From: an uncultured Oscillospiraceae bacterium
GTDB taxonomy: Bacteria; Bacillota; Clostridia; Oscillospirales; Oscillospiraceae
Direction: 5' to 3'
DNA: 41,983 nt
Assembly (NCBI GenBank): GCA_934591745.1
Contig: CAKTPQ010000015.1
Location: forward strand, 1 to 41,983
The translations under genes were made by a program, and so were the position numbers. Below are positions 1 to 7,345 of this stretch, piece by piece (within the stretch, counting starts at the first letter, position 1; every line of letters starts with the position of its first letter). Below the pieces are notes generated by a model, which saw only the letters and a list, made by a program, of their open reading frames with translations, was not told the DNA's origin and did not search any database.

Positions 1-327
1 AAGGAGACGGATTTCATCGACGTGGTCGCCTGGCGCTCCACCGCCGAGTTTGCCGCCAAGTACTTCACCAAGGGCCGCATGGCCATTGTGGAGGGCCGGC
101 TCCAGATCCGCCCCTGGACTGACAAGGACGGCAACAACCGCCGCAGCGCGGAGGTAGTTGCCGACAACATCTATTTCGGCGATTCCAAGCGCGACAACGC
201 AGGCGACATGGGCGGCTATTCCGCACCGGCCTACACCGCGCCCGCCGGCGGATACAGCGCCCCTGTGGGCGGCGGTTCCTCCGGTTTTGCCGAGATCGAT
301 GAGGAGGACGGCGACCTGCCGTTCTGA
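1..327 (+). CDS. ssb: Single-stranded DNA-binding protein, C-terminal part
   Basis: The reading frame is open from base 1, so the N-terminus lies outside the window. The visible 108 residues carry the end of the OB fold (AEFAAKYFTKGRMAIVEGRL and the following RPWTDKDGNNRRS strand), then a Gly/Ala/Tyr/Pro-rich flexible linker and the acidic tail EEDGDLPF. In SSB proteins that tail binds partner repair and replication proteins. SSB coats single-stranded DNA during replication, recombination and repair. rpsR follows 41 bp downstream, which fits the widespread rpsF-ssb-rpsR operon, so rpsF is expected just upstream. Identification is secure; only the start is missing. Confidence 0.97.
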   Translation, partial: KETDFIDVVAWRSTAEFAAKYFTKGRMAIVEGRLQIRPWTDKDGNNRRSAEVVADNIYFGDSKRDNAGDMGGYSAPAYTAPAGGYSAPVGGGSSGFAEIDEEDGDLPF

Positions 328-368
328 TGTGCCCCGGCACATGACACTTTATAAAGGAGGATACTTCC

Positions 369-620
369 ATGGCTATGGAACGCGAAAATAGACCCGCCCG
401 CGGCGCCGGCAAGCGCCGCAAGAAGGTTTGCCAGTTCTGCGTGGACAAGTGCGAGTGCATTGATTACAAGGACGCTGCCAAGCTGCGCCGCTTCATCTCC
501 GAGCGCTCCAAGATCCTGCCCCGCCGCACCACCGGCACCTGCGCCATGCATCAGCGTCAGCTGACCGAGGCCATCAAGCGCGCCCGTCAGATCGCTCTGC
601 TGCCCTTCGTGACCGAGTAA
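369..620 (+). CDS. rpsR: 30S ribosomal protein S18
   Basis: An 83-residue basic protein with the S18 core: a basic N-terminus, then [39 protein letters not shown] and the helix ending in [11 protein letters not shown]18 binds with S6 in the platform of the small ribosomal subunit. Four Cys (CxxC, CxC) in the N-terminal part suggest the zinc-binding form of S18 rather than the Cys-free form. A Shine-Dalgarno AAAGGAGG at about 353-360 sits 8 bases before the ATG. It is the last gene of the presumed rpsF-ssb-rpsR operon and is followed directly by an intrinsic terminator. Confidence 0.98.
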   Translation: MAMERENRPARGAGKRRKKVCQFCVDKCECIDYKDAAKLRRFISERSKILPRRTTGTCAMHQRQLTEAIKRARQIALLPFVTE

Positions 621-632
621 TTGGGAAACGAT

Positions 633-665
633 AAGACCTGCCCGACGGGCAGGTCTTATTTTTTG
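633..665 (+). terminator. Intrinsic terminator after rpsR
   Basis: GC-rich inverted repeat AAGACCTGCCCG / CGGGCAGGTCTT followed by a run of T, 12 bases after the rpsR stop. It closes the ssb-rpsR transcript. Confidence 0.9.
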
Positions 666-691
666 TGCAAACGCATAGGAGTTTTTTGCCT

Positions 692-751
692 TGACAACCT
701 GAGGTTGCACACATTTTCCGCAAAGACCGCCCCCTGACAACCTGAGGTTGC
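692..751. promoter_or_regulatory. Two identical 17-bp operator-like repeats
   Basis: TGACAACCTGAGGTTGC occurs at 692-708 and again at 735-751, 43 bp apart (about four helical turns). Each copy contains the dyad CAACCT-G-AGGTTG. They lie just upstream of a possible promoter (TGGACT at 752-757, 18 bp, TATACT at 776-781) for the gene at 810. Identical spaced dyads upstream of a -35 box suggest a dimeric regulator's binding sites. The regulator is unknown, and the spacing does not fit the MerR pattern, in which the dyad lies between the -35 and -10 boxes. Confidence 0.5.
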
Positions 752-809
752 TGGACTTTCTCCCGCCGCACCTGCTATACTGTACCCAACAACAAAAGGA
801 GGTACGCTT

Positions 810-1310
810 ATGGGACTGTACGATGCCGTGGACCGCGGCGGCGCCGGCCGCAAAAAGGAAAAGACCCTCCGCAGGCCCCTGCTCATCGCGGCGGCGGTAT
901 TCGCGGCGGTGATCGCGCTGGGCGTCTGGGCCTGCCGCTACCAGCTCCAGTACCGCGCCTGCTTCTCCGCCCTCACCGACGCCACCCGCCACGCCCGCAG
1001 CACCGGAGCCTTCACCGTCACCGTGGACGGCGCCGCTGTCTCCGCCGATGCCGACGACCTCAGCGATCTGCTGCGCCTCATCAATATGGCCGGCGCCGGC
1101 CGCACCGGGGAGGCTCCCGCCGACCCGCCGCTCATCACCATCGACTACGGCGACGGCACCACGCTGGACATCTGGCAGGTGCCGCTGAAAAACCCCGCCA
1201 ACGACTGGACGGACGGCCCCTTCTTCCGCTGCACGTTCCCCGGCGGCAAGACCTACGGCTACGATACCGACCAGATCCCCATGACCCGCCTCACCCGCCT
1301 GTTCTCATAG
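810..1310 (+). CDS. Small membrane-anchored protein of unknown function
   Basis: A 166-residue protein that I do not recognise. A basic N-terminus (GRKKEKTLRRP) precedes one hydrophobic segment at about residues 24-43 (LLIAAAVFAAVIALGVWACR), followed by an extracytoplasmic domain of about 120 residues. That topology suggests a type II membrane or signal-anchored protein. The outer domain has short beta-like stretches (FTVTVDGAAV, LITIDYGDGTTLDIW, YGYDTDQIP) and no catalytic motif I can name. Shine-Dalgarno AAAGGAGG at about 795-802 supports the ATG. The gene stands alone between two terminators and behind the paired operator-like repeats, so it is probably a single regulated transcript. Confidence 0.75.
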   Translation: MGLYDAVDRGGAGRKKEKTLRRPLLIAAAVFAAVIALGVWACRYQLQYRACFSALTDATRHARSTGAFTVTVDGAAVSADADDLSDLLRLINMAGAGRTGEAPADPPLITIDYGDGTTLDIWQVPLKNPANDWTDGPFFRCTFPGGKTYGYDTDQIPMTRLTRLFS

Positions 1311-1317
1311 GAAGCGT

Positions 1318-1352
1318 AAAAGCAGCCCCGTCCGATGGACGGGGCTGCTCTT
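1318..1352. terminator. Bidirectional terminator between convergent genes
   Basis: Inverted repeat GCAGCCCCGTCC / GGACGGGGCTGC with a four-base loop, flanked by A-rich sequence on the left and CTTT on the right. It can end both the small membrane-protein gene (plus) and cstA (minus). Confidence 0.85.
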
Positions 1353-1377
1353 TATCCGGAAATACCTTGGGAAAGTC

Positions 1378-2871
1378 TTACTTCAGCGCCAGCTTGGCAG
1401 CGCGCTTCTTGCCATACACGCAGCAGGCGACAACATAAGCCACCGCGCAGGCCACACCGATGATGTAGGCCGGCGTCCAGGGAATGTTGAAGCCGATGTG
1501 CGCATTGGCGATGTAGGTGATGCAGATGAAGGTGTAGAAGCCGCCGGGGATCATGGGCATCCAGGCCCACTTGCCCTTGCCGTTCTCGAACATCCACGCG
1601 GTGATGCTCAGGAAGGCGAACAGGGACAGCGTCTGGTTGGCCCACGCGAAGTAGCGCCACAGGATCATGAAGCCGTTGCTGTTGGTCTTGGCGAACACCA
1701 GGATGGCGATGACCAGCGCAAAGATGGGCAGCGCCAGCTTGATGCGCTTGCCGTTGGTGGACTGGTCGATGTGCAGCGTCTCAGACAGGCTCAGACGCAG
1801 GGCGCGCAGCGCTGTATCGCCGGAGGTAATGGGCAGCACGATAACGCCGACCAGGGCGATGATGCCGCCCACATGACCCAGCAGGTACTTGCACACCACG
1901 CCCACAGTGCCGGTGGCCAGAGTGGCGTTGGGCTCCTGCAGAGCCAGGTTGTACACGCCCATAGCGCCGGCAGCCCAGACCATGGCGATGAAGCCTTCCA
2001 GCACCATCATGTTGTAGAAGGTGTTGCGGCCCTGACGCTCGCTCTTCATGGTGCGGGAGATGATGGCGGTCTGGGTGGAGTGGAAGCCGGACAGGATGCC
2101 GCAGGCCACCGTCACGAAGAAGATGGGCAGGAAGTGTCCGTTCTCAAAATAGGAAGCATAGGTGAAGGTGCCGTCGCCCAGCGCCAGCACGGGAGCGGAC
2201 CAGTCGTCCCAGATGTTCAGCAGGGGCATACCCTTGGCGAAGATGCCGATGAACACGCCCACGGCGGAGAACAGCAGGATGCCGCCGAAGATGGGGTAGA
2301 TCTTGCCGATGATGGCGTCGATGGGGAACACGGTGGCGATCAGGTAGTACAGGAAGATGACGCCGTAGATGATCCAGGTGGTGGGATCATTGGCCTTGCC
2401 GCTCAGGTTGAACACCTGGGTCGCGGCGATATCGCCGGGAGTGTAGATGAACACAGCGCCCACCAGCAGCAGCATCACGCATACGAACACGTTGTAGAAC
2501 TTGTAGATGCCCTTGGTGGAATAGCGCCGGATCATCTCCGGCATCTGGGTGCCGCCGTCGCGCAGGCAGATCATGCCGGAGAAATAATCGTGCATGGCGC
2601 CGCCGATAATGTTGCCGATGGGGATGGTGATGAACGCGATGGGCCCGAACAGGATGCCCTGGATCGGCCCGATGATGGGGCCGGTGCCGGCGATGTTCAG
2701 CAGGTTGATCAGGCTGTTCTTCCAACCCTTCATGGGGACGAAGTCAACGCCGTCTTCTTTGGTGTACGCGGGGGTCTTCCGGTCATCCGGCCCGAAAACT
2801 TTTTCGCAGAAGCGTCCGTACAGGGCTGCGCCTCCGATCAGGATGACAAGACCGATGATGAATGATGCCAC
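1378..2871 (-). CDS. cstA: CstA-family transporter (carbon starvation / peptide or pyruvate uptake)
   Basis: A polytopic membrane protein of about 497 residues with the CstA signature: an early FGPDDRKTPAYT, then GWKNSLINLLNIAGTGP, GPIQGILFGPIAF, HDYFSGMICLRDGGTQMPE, and in the second half GFHSTQTAIISRTMKSE and GVIVLPITSGDTALRALRLSL. CstA proteins import small peptides and/or pyruvate; which one is handled here cannot be read from the sequence. It is the shorter clostridial form. I chose the GTG at 2871 because AAGGAG lies 9 bases before it. The ATG at 2895 has its only purine-rich stretch directly abutting it, and family members normally start near this ASFIIGLVILIGG segment. Monocistronic, ending at a shared terminator. 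Confidence 0.92.
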   Translation of the reverse strand: MASFIIGLVILIGGAALYGRFCEKVFGPDDRKTPAYTKEDGVDFVPMKGWKNSLINLLNIAGTGPIIGPIQGILFGPIAFITIPIGNIIGGAMHDYFSGMICLRDGGTQMPEMIRRYSTKGIYKFYNVFVCVMLLLVGAVFIYTPGDIAATQVFNLSGKANDPTTWIIYGVIFLYYLIATVFPIDAIIGKIYPIFGGILLFSAVGVFIGIFAKGMPLLNIWDDWSAPVLALGDGTFTYASYFENGHFLPIFFVTVACGILSGFHSTQTAIISRTMKSERQGRNTFYNMMVLEGFIAMVWAAGAMGVYNLALQEPNATLATGTVGVVCKYLLGHVGGIIALVGVIVLPITSGDTALRALRLSLSETLHIDQSTNGKRIKLALPIFALVIAILVFAKTNSNGFMILWRYFAWANQTLSLFAFLSITAWMFENGKGKWAWMPMIPGGFYTFICITYIANAHIGFNIPWTPAYIIGVACAVAYVVACCVYGKKRAAKLALK

Positions 2872-2994
2872 AAAAACACACTCCTTTACAGTCATTTCCT
2901 TTCGACATCCGGACTGTCGAAAAAAGATGCTCCTATGGTAACACCATCTTCATAAATTTGGTGCTAATAAAATCAAACGGAAATTCAGATGTTG

Positions 2995-3019
2995 TTAACA
3001 TACTTGACATGTATGTTAA
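2995..3019. promoter_or_regulatory. Perfect 9-bp dyad upstream of cstA
   Basis: TTAACATAC, seven bases, then GTATGTTAA: a perfect inverted repeat in an AT-rich island about 125 bp upstream of the cstA start, in the region expected to hold its promoter. It looks like the binding site of a dimeric regulator. No regulator gene is adjacent, and I could not settle the cstA promoter boxes. Confidence 0.5.
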
Positions 3020-3238
3020 AGATCGCCATTTTCTTGCAAACTCCGCACCGGAGGACGGGAACGTTTCCAACCGCGAAAAAAGCGGAAAAAGCAGGAATTT
3101 CCCACCTGGCGCCTATCTCATGGCGTCTTCTGCGTCCCGCCCGGTCACCCTGCTCCCCGTCGGGGCGGGGTTCTGCCCCGCCCGCCTCGTTCTCGTGCCG
3201 CCGGCGGCCCCATTTCTTTCAGCAGCGGTAAGGGATGT

Positions 3239-3375
3239 TTCGCTCTCCGGCGCGACCCACTTTTGCCAACAGCGGCAAAAGTGGGCAAAAACGCCGTTCA
3301 AACCTGCGGTTTGAAAATCCGCCCGCGCACCGCACAATATTTCTCGCGTCTGTGCGTCCCACACGGGCGCGGCAA
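3239..3375. repeat. Interspersed repeat, copy 1 (137 bp)
   Basis: Matches 3801-3937 in the same orientation with a single mismatch (A at 3329, C at 3891). The unit holds two hairpins: CCCACTTTTGCC / GGCAAAAGTGGG with a six-base loop (3256-3285), and TTCAAACC / GGTTTGAA (3298-3316). Neither is followed by a T-run, so they are not ordinary terminators. No convincing ORF. Confidence 0.9.
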
Positions 3376-3386
3376 GGCGGAAACCA

Positions 3387-3439
3387 CGAAATGTTGAATC
3401 GACGTATTTCTCTGAGCGCTGCCGCTTTTGCTCTGAAAT
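3387..3439 (+). repeat. Inverted repeat, left arm (53 bp)
   Basis: Matches the reverse complement of 4024-4076 at 51 of 53 positions. The left arm lies just right of 137-bp repeat copy 1, so the two repeat families interleave. A shorter, more diverged relative appears at about 3947-4008. Confidence 0.85.
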
Positions 3440-3455
3440 ATAGGGGCTTGTTGTT

Positions 3456-3641
3456 CTATCGCTTTTCTTCAGTGTGGCTATCTGCTTTTTCCCTGAAATG
3501 GGAACAGGCAGGCGTATCAGCTTTGCGGTGTTTCAGACGGGGATAGACGCAGTGTCCGCAGGAGGTTTTTAAGTACCAGTTTCTTCCGCGCCGCACGTAA
3601 TGAGCGCGGAAGTGGGTACAGGTTTCGCATGTCAATGTCAT
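3456..3641 (-). CDS. Small cysteine-rich (zinc-ribbon-like) protein
   Basis: A 61-residue protein starting MTLTCETCTHFRAHYVRRG. The Cys pattern is C5-x2-C8, C28-x2-C31 (CGHC) and C46, with conserved-looking His and PRLK residues between. This looks like a small zinc-binding protein of a type common in gut Clostridia; function unknown. I chose the internal ATG at 3641 because GGGGTGA precedes it at suitable spacing and the Cys motif starts at once. The longer frame to 3695 adds residues with no ribosome-binding site. The gene lies between the two 137-bp direct repeats, so it may have moved with or between them, or be a remnant kept by chance. Confidence 0.65.
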   Translation of the reverse strand: MTLTCETCTHFRAHYVRRGRNWYLKTSCGHCVYPRLKHRKADTPACSHFREKADSHTEEKR

Positions 3642-3800
3642 GAAATCACCCCAGAATAGATATAGCTTTATTGCACAGTCATTATAGCGCCGCACATTAC
3701 GGAAGGTATAGACTATTACATTAGATGTTTAAACTTTTTGGACAGTTTTTTCACCAGCCGCTTCTCGTGTGTTTGCCTCCGGCGGCCTCGTTTTGGGCAT

Positions 3801-3937
3801 TTCGCTCTCCGGCGCGACCCACTTTTGCCAACAGCGGCAAAAGTGGGCAAAAACGCCGTTCAAACCTGCGGTTTGAAAATCCGCCCGCGCCCCGCACAAT
3901 ATTTCTCGCGTCTGTGCGTCCCACACGGGCGCGGCAA
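3801..3937. repeat. Interspersed repeat, copy 2 (137 bp)
   Basis: Direct copy of 3239-3375 at an offset of 562 bp with one substitution, including both internal hairpins (dyads at 3818-3847 and 3860-3878). The near-identity points to recent duplication or active homogenisation. Confidence 0.9.
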
Positions 3938-4023
3938 AGTGTAGATCGCCCGAAATGTGGAATTGACCTGCTTCTATCCCCGCTGCCGCTGAAAATACAA
4001 AATATAGAACTGCGCACCGGCGC

Positions 4024-4076
4024 ATTTCAGAGCAAAAGCGGCAGCGCTCAGAGAAATACGTCAGTTCAACATTTCG
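4024..4076 (-). repeat. Inverted repeat, right arm (53 bp)
   Basis: Reverse complement of 3387-3439 with two mismatches. Together the arms bracket the small Cys-rich gene and repeat copy 2. Confidence 0.85.
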
Positions 4077-4147
4077 GACGAACCAGAACGCACCGGCAAT
4101 CGGCGGAAGGAAATCCAAAAACCATGGGTTTTTGGCGGCGTTCTTTC

Positions 4148-4186
4148 CCCCATTTCTTTCGCTGCTGAAAGAAATGGGGCCGCCGG
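4148..4186. repeat. Hairpin and inverted copy of 3201-3226
   Basis: CCCCATTTCTTTC / GAAAGAAATGGGG forms a 13-bp stem with a six-base loop (4148-4179). In addition, 4161-4186 is the exact reverse complement of 3201-3226 (26 bp), making a third repeat family in this intergenic block. It is not followed by a T-run. Confidence 0.8.
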
Positions 4187-4254
4187 AGGCAAAAAAGAAA
4201 TAATTTTGCCGCCGCGGGCAAAACCGCCCCCGCGCAGGAGGCGCGGAGGAGCGC

Positions 4255-4284
4255 AAAAAAAGAACCACCCGCAGGTGGTTCTTT
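4255..4284 (-). terminator. Terminator of the cysteine desulfidase gene
   Basis: Read on the minus strand, GAACCACC / GGTGGTTC with a four-base loop is followed by seven T. It lies 15 bases after the stop of the gene at 4299. Confidence 0.9.
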
Positions 4285-4298
4285 TCTGCTGTCCTCGT

Positions 4299-5567
4299 TC
4301 ATTCCGTCATGATCCGCAGGATCACCCGGTCCGTCTCCCGCATACCCTGTGCGGCCAGCACGCCCACATGGCGGACGGTGTCCTCCACGTCGGTGCCCAG
4401 AATGCCGTCGCCGGGCCGGAAGTTGTCGCCGTTGCGGTACATGTCGTAGCCCAGCAGGCCGCAGCCCACGCCCATGGCGATCTTGCTGGCGCAGCTGGCC
4501 TTGGCGCCGTCGCAGATGCAGCCGGAGATCATGGCCACCGCGTTTTCCAGCGTGTGGCTGATGCCCTCATAGTCCGCGCCCCGCAGCCACGCGATACCGC
4601 AGCCGGCGCCCACACCGGCGGACACCGCGCCGCAGTAGGCACTGAGCCGTCCGATGCCGGTTTTCTGGTGGATGGTGATAAGGTCGCTGAGGCACACGGC
4701 CCGCAGGATCCTCTCGTCATCCGCTCCCATGAGCCTGCCGTATTTCCACACGGGCACGGAGGCGGTGATGCCCTGGTTGCCGGAGCCGGACACGATGACC
4801 ACCGGCATCTCACAGCCGTTCATCCGGGCGTCGGAGCCGGCGGCGGCCCAGGCCCTGGCCTGCGTCTCCCAGTCCTGGGAGCTTTGCAGCAGGGTGGAGC
4901 CGATGTTGGCGCCCCAGCTGTTCCGCAGGCCCTCGGCGGCGATGGCGGTGTTCTTTTCGATCTGCCGTCCCACCGTGGGCAGGATGGCTTCTATGGGTAC
5001 AGTTTCAGCGAATGTGATGATGTCTCTGACGCTCAGCACGGACTTGTCCTGCAGATGATCCTCGGCGTTGCCGGTCACCGGCAACGCCTTCAGGACATGG
5101 CCGTCCTTTTCAATGTAGATGATGTTCGTGTGGTTATTGGCCACCCGGACGCAGGCGTGGTGCTCTCCCAGCCAGCCCGTCAGCTTGATATCCAGCATGC
5201 AGGGCGTCTCGGGACAGGTGACCCGGATGGACGTGCTGTCCAGATAGCCCTGGATAGCCGCCGTGTCCTCCTCCGTCACGTTGGCGATGACCTGAAGCTC
5301 CGCGTCGGCGTCGCCGGCCACTATGCCCACGGCGATGGCGGCGTCGATGCCCCGGCGTCCCGCTGTGTTGGGGACCACCACGGACTTCACGTTCTTCAGG
5401 ATGTTTCCGCTGACCTCGGCCAGCACCTTTTCCGGTTTTCCGCCCAACACCTCGCGCAGTTTTGCGGCACAGTACGCGACGGCGATGGGCTCTGTACACC
5501 CTGTGGCCAGCAGGAGCTCTTCCTGCAGGATCGCCGTGTAGGCGGCGATCTTGGAGTCGTTCAACAT
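4299..5567 (-). CDS. cyuA: L-cysteine desulfidase / UPF0597 (YhaM/CyuA) family protein
   Basis: A 422-residue protein of the serine-dehydratase-alpha-like UPF0597 family, whose members contain an oxygen-sensitive 4Fe-4S cluster and break down L-cysteine to pyruvate, ammonia and sulfide. Visible family marks are ATGCTEPIAVAY (residues 22-33), VVVPNTAGRRG, SGSGNQGI, and Cys-rich C-terminal stretches CGAVSAGVGAGCG and SGCICDGAKASC that probably supply cluster ligands. I chose the ATG at 5567 because AAAGGAG lies 8 bases upstream; an in-frame TTG at 5588 lacks a site. Monocistronic. With cysE 0.8 kb upstream on the same strand it makes a small cysteine-metabolism neighbourhood. L-serine dehydratase-like activity is the main alternative. 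Confidence 0.88.
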   Translation of the reverse strand: MLNDSKIAAYTAILQEELLLATGCTEPIAVAYCAAKLREVLGGKPEKVLAEVSGNILKNVKSVVVPNTAGRRGIDAAIAVGIVAGDADAELQVIANVTEEDTAAIQGYLDSTSIRVTCPETPCMLDIKLTGWLGEHHACVRVANNHTNIIYIEKDGHVLKALPVTGNAEDHLQDKSVLSVRDIITFAETVPIEAILPTVGRQIEKNTAIAAEGLRNSWGANIGSTLLQSSQDWETQARAWAAAGSDARMNGCEMPVVIVSGSGNQGITASVPVWKYGRLMGADDERILRAVCLSDLITIHQKTGIGRLSAYCGAVSAGVGAGCGIAWLRGADYEGISHTLENAVAMISGCICDGAKASCASKIAMGVGCGLLGYDMYRNGDNFRPGDGILGTDVEDTVRHVGVLAAQGMRETDRVILRIMTE

Positions 5568-5661
5568 CACACATTCTCCTTTGTTCAATTGTTATTTTAT
5601 CAGGCCCGCCAACGTTTTTGACAGACCGGATATTCCCCTTTTCCGCTGTCCGCCGGAGGTT

Positions 5662-6141
5662 TTACAGTGCGGGCACGTCGTCCTCCTGGTGCACCCAGTC
5701 ATTGACGTCCACGATCTGGAACTCCGTCTCTGTCCGGCGGATGATGACCCGGCTGATGCCGGCGTTGATGACCTGACGGCGGCACATGGCGCAGCTGGTG
5801 GCGTCCCCCAGCAGCGCGCCGGTCTGGGCGTCCCGCCCCACCAGATACAGGGTGCTGCCCACCATGTCCCGCCGGCTGGCGGAGATGATGGCGTTGGCCT
5901 CGGCGTGGACGCTGCGGCACAGCTCGTACCGCTGACCACGGGGCACCTGCATGGCTTCCCGGGTGCAGAAGCCCATGTCCACGCAGTTCTGCCGTCCCCG
6001 GGGTGCGCCGTTGTAGCCGGTGGAGATGATCTCGTCGTTCTTGACGATGATGGCGCCGTAGACCCTGCGCAGACAGGTGGCCCGCTCCAGCACCGTTTCG
6101 GCGATGTCCAGATAGTAATTTTCCTTGCTGATGCGTTCCAT
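5662..6141 (-). CDS. Deoxycytidylate (dCMP) deaminase family protein
   Basis: A 159-residue zinc deaminase. The zinc/catalytic motif is HAEANAI (H79, E81), with the second half SCAMC (C117, C120), where Ser replaces the usual Pro before the first Cys. The substrate-binding GYNGAPRG and extra Cys residues (C53, C59, C75) resemble the ComEB/dCMP deaminase branch, which makes dUMP for thymidylate synthesis. The ATG at 6141 has AAGGAGG 8 bases upstream; the longer frame to 6174 has no support. A -10 box TATAAT lies at 6178-6173. A role in competence or another deaminase function is possible from homology alone. Confidence 0.88.
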   Translation of the reverse strand: MERISKENYYLDIAETVLERATCLRRVYGAIIVKNDEIISTGYNGAPRGRQNCVDMGFCTREAMQVPRGQRYELCRSVHAEANAIISASRRDMVGSTLYLVGRDAQTGALLGDATSCAMCRRQVINAGISRVIIRRTETEFQIVDVNDWVHQEDDVPAL

Positions 6142-6256
6142 GTCAGACGCCTCCTTGTTTCGTATTGTGAACATTATAATATATTTTCCTGCCGTCCGCC
6201 CTCCGCGAACTGCACAAAAATTTGCGCCCGGATTTGCCGCATCTCACAGAAAGAAG

Positions 6257-6290
6257 GCGGGTGCCGTCCTTAAAACAGGACGGCACCCGC
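6257..6290 (-). terminator. Terminator of cysE
   Basis: A 14-bp perfect stem GCGGGTGCCGTCCT / AGGACGGCACCCGC with a six-base loop. On the minus strand it is followed by a pyrimidine-rich CTTCTTTCT, so it most likely ends the cysE transcript about 120 bases after its stop. Between 6291 and 6412 I see no convincing gene. Confidence 0.75.
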
Positions 6291-6412
6291 CGGTCGCTTC
6301 ATCATGAACTGCATCATGCAGCAGATCTGCTTCATGGAGGAATGCAGCATGAAATTATTTATGCGGCAAAACCCGCTGGAAAACGAATAAATATGCGGGC
6401 GCGGACAGACGC

Positions 6413-7267
6413 TCAGGCGTTCTTGAACACTGTCTCCGGCGCGGTGATGACCACGCGGGTGTTGTCAGCCACGGAGCCGGTGAGGAAGGCGTTGCCCCCC
6501 ACCACGGAGTGCTCGCCGATGACGGTCTTGCCGCCCAGAATGGACGCGCCGGAGTAGATGGTCACATAGTCACACACGGTGGGGTGCCGCTTGCCCGGCA
6601 GGCTGGCGTGGCCGGCCCGGGGGGACAGGGCACCCAGCGTCACGCCCTGATACAGCTTGACGTGGCTGCCGATGACCGTAGTCTCACCGATAACGATGCC
6701 GGTGCCGTGGTCGATGAAAAACCACGGCCCGATCTGGGCGCCGGGATGGATGTCGATGCCGGTGCGGCTGTGGGCGTACTCCGTCATCATCCGGGGGATC
6801 ATGGGCACCTGCCGCAGATACAGCTCGTGGGCGATGCGGTAGACGAAGATGGCGAACAGGCCGGGGTAGGCGAAGATGATCTCCTCCTTGTTGGCGGCGG
6901 CGGGGTCGCCGTCGAAGGTGGCCTCGATGTCCGTCAGCAGCACCTGCTGGATGCGGGGCAGCTCCGCCACGATAGCCCGGGCGATCTGGGACGCCCGCTC
7001 CGTCTCCTCCTCCGGCAGCGCCAGGGCGATCTGGGCGGTCAGCGCCGTCTCGATGCGCTCCAGCAGCAGGGCGGCGTAGTTCTCCGGCGGCAGAGCCATC
7101 AGCTGCGGGTCCCCGAAATAGGCGGGGAAGAACAGCCGCCGCAGTTCCTTGATGAGGGCGATGATGGCGCTGCGGTCCGGCAGCCGCAGCTTCTTTCCGT
7201 ACATGGGGATGGCCGCGTGCTCCATGGTGGACGCCATGGCCCGTGCGATCTCAGTGGTATTTGTCAT
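6413..7267 (-). CDS. cysE: Serine O-acetyltransferase (EpsC-type)
   Basis: A 284-residue enzyme that makes O-acetylserine from L-serine and acetyl-CoA, the first committed step of cysteine synthesis. An alpha-helical N-terminal region of about 150 residues precedes the left-handed beta-helix: DIHPGAQIGPWFFIDHGTGIVIGETTVIG, VKLYQGVTLGA, then a loop with LPGKRHPTVCDYVTIYSGASILG. HPGA, DHGTG and GETT are the expected catalytic and acyltransferase signatures. Length fits the long EpsC form. The ATG at 7267 has GGAGGA at 7281-7276, 8 bases upstream. Directly before this site is an intrinsic terminator preceded by a Cys-rich leader ORF, implying attenuation by cysteine supply. Confidence 0.95.
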   Translation of the reverse strand: MTNTTEIARAMASTMEHAAIPMYGKKLRLPDRSAIIALIKELRRLFFPAYFGDPQLMALPPENYAALLLERIETALTAQIALALPEEETERASQIARAIVAELPRIQQVLLTDIEATFDGDPAAANKEEIIFAYPGLFAIFVYRIAHELYLRQVPMIPRMMTEYAHSRTGIDIHPGAQIGPWFFIDHGTGIVIGETTVIGSHVKLYQGVTLGALSPRAGHASLPGKRHPTVCDYVTIYSGASILGGKTVIGEHSVVGGNAFLTGSVADNTRVVITAPETVFKNA

Positions 7268-7290
7268 GCTTTTGCTCCTCCTGACAACAT

Positions 7291-7327
7291 AAAAACGGCG
7301 GGAGACGTCACACATCTCCCGCCGTTT
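7291..7327 (-). terminator. Attenuator terminator in the cysE leader
   Basis: On the minus strand, AAACGGCGGGAGA (7327-7315), a nine-base loop, then TCTCCCGCCGTTT (7305-7293), with the T-run extending to 7291. It is a 13-bp perfect stem lying 9 bases before the cysE Shine-Dalgarno site, with no room for a promoter between. It therefore acts inside the cysE transcript rather than ending an upstream gene. Confidence 0.88.
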
Positions 7328-7345
7328 CCAAAGAATACGGAATAA

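Noticed and set aside
734..781. MerR-type promoter reading of the repeated operator
   Set aside because: The distance from CTGACA to TATACT is 36 bp rather than 19-20, so the dyad does not sit between promoter boxes as MerR proteins require.
1498..2865. 455-codon plus-strand frame opposite cstA, and similar long antisense frames (such as 4206-5621, 18340-21399, 31246-34281)
   Set aside because: They mirror the codon bias of strong genes on the other strand, are rich in His, Gly, Gln and Asp in a repetitive way, and have no ribosome-binding sites or family features.
3725..4268. Overlapping frames on both strands in the repeat block
   Set aside because: They recur in both copies of the 137-bp repeat as translation artefacts, without Shine-Dalgarno sites or protein-like composition.
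6270..6350. 26-codon Met-rich frame on the minus strand after cysE
   Set aside because: No Shine-Dalgarno site, and it runs into the cysE terminator loop; composition follows a local ATG/CAT-rich repeat.
6304..6390. 28-codon frame on the plus strand with three Cys
   Set aside because: No ribosome-binding site, and no promoter or downstream gene on that strand that it could control.
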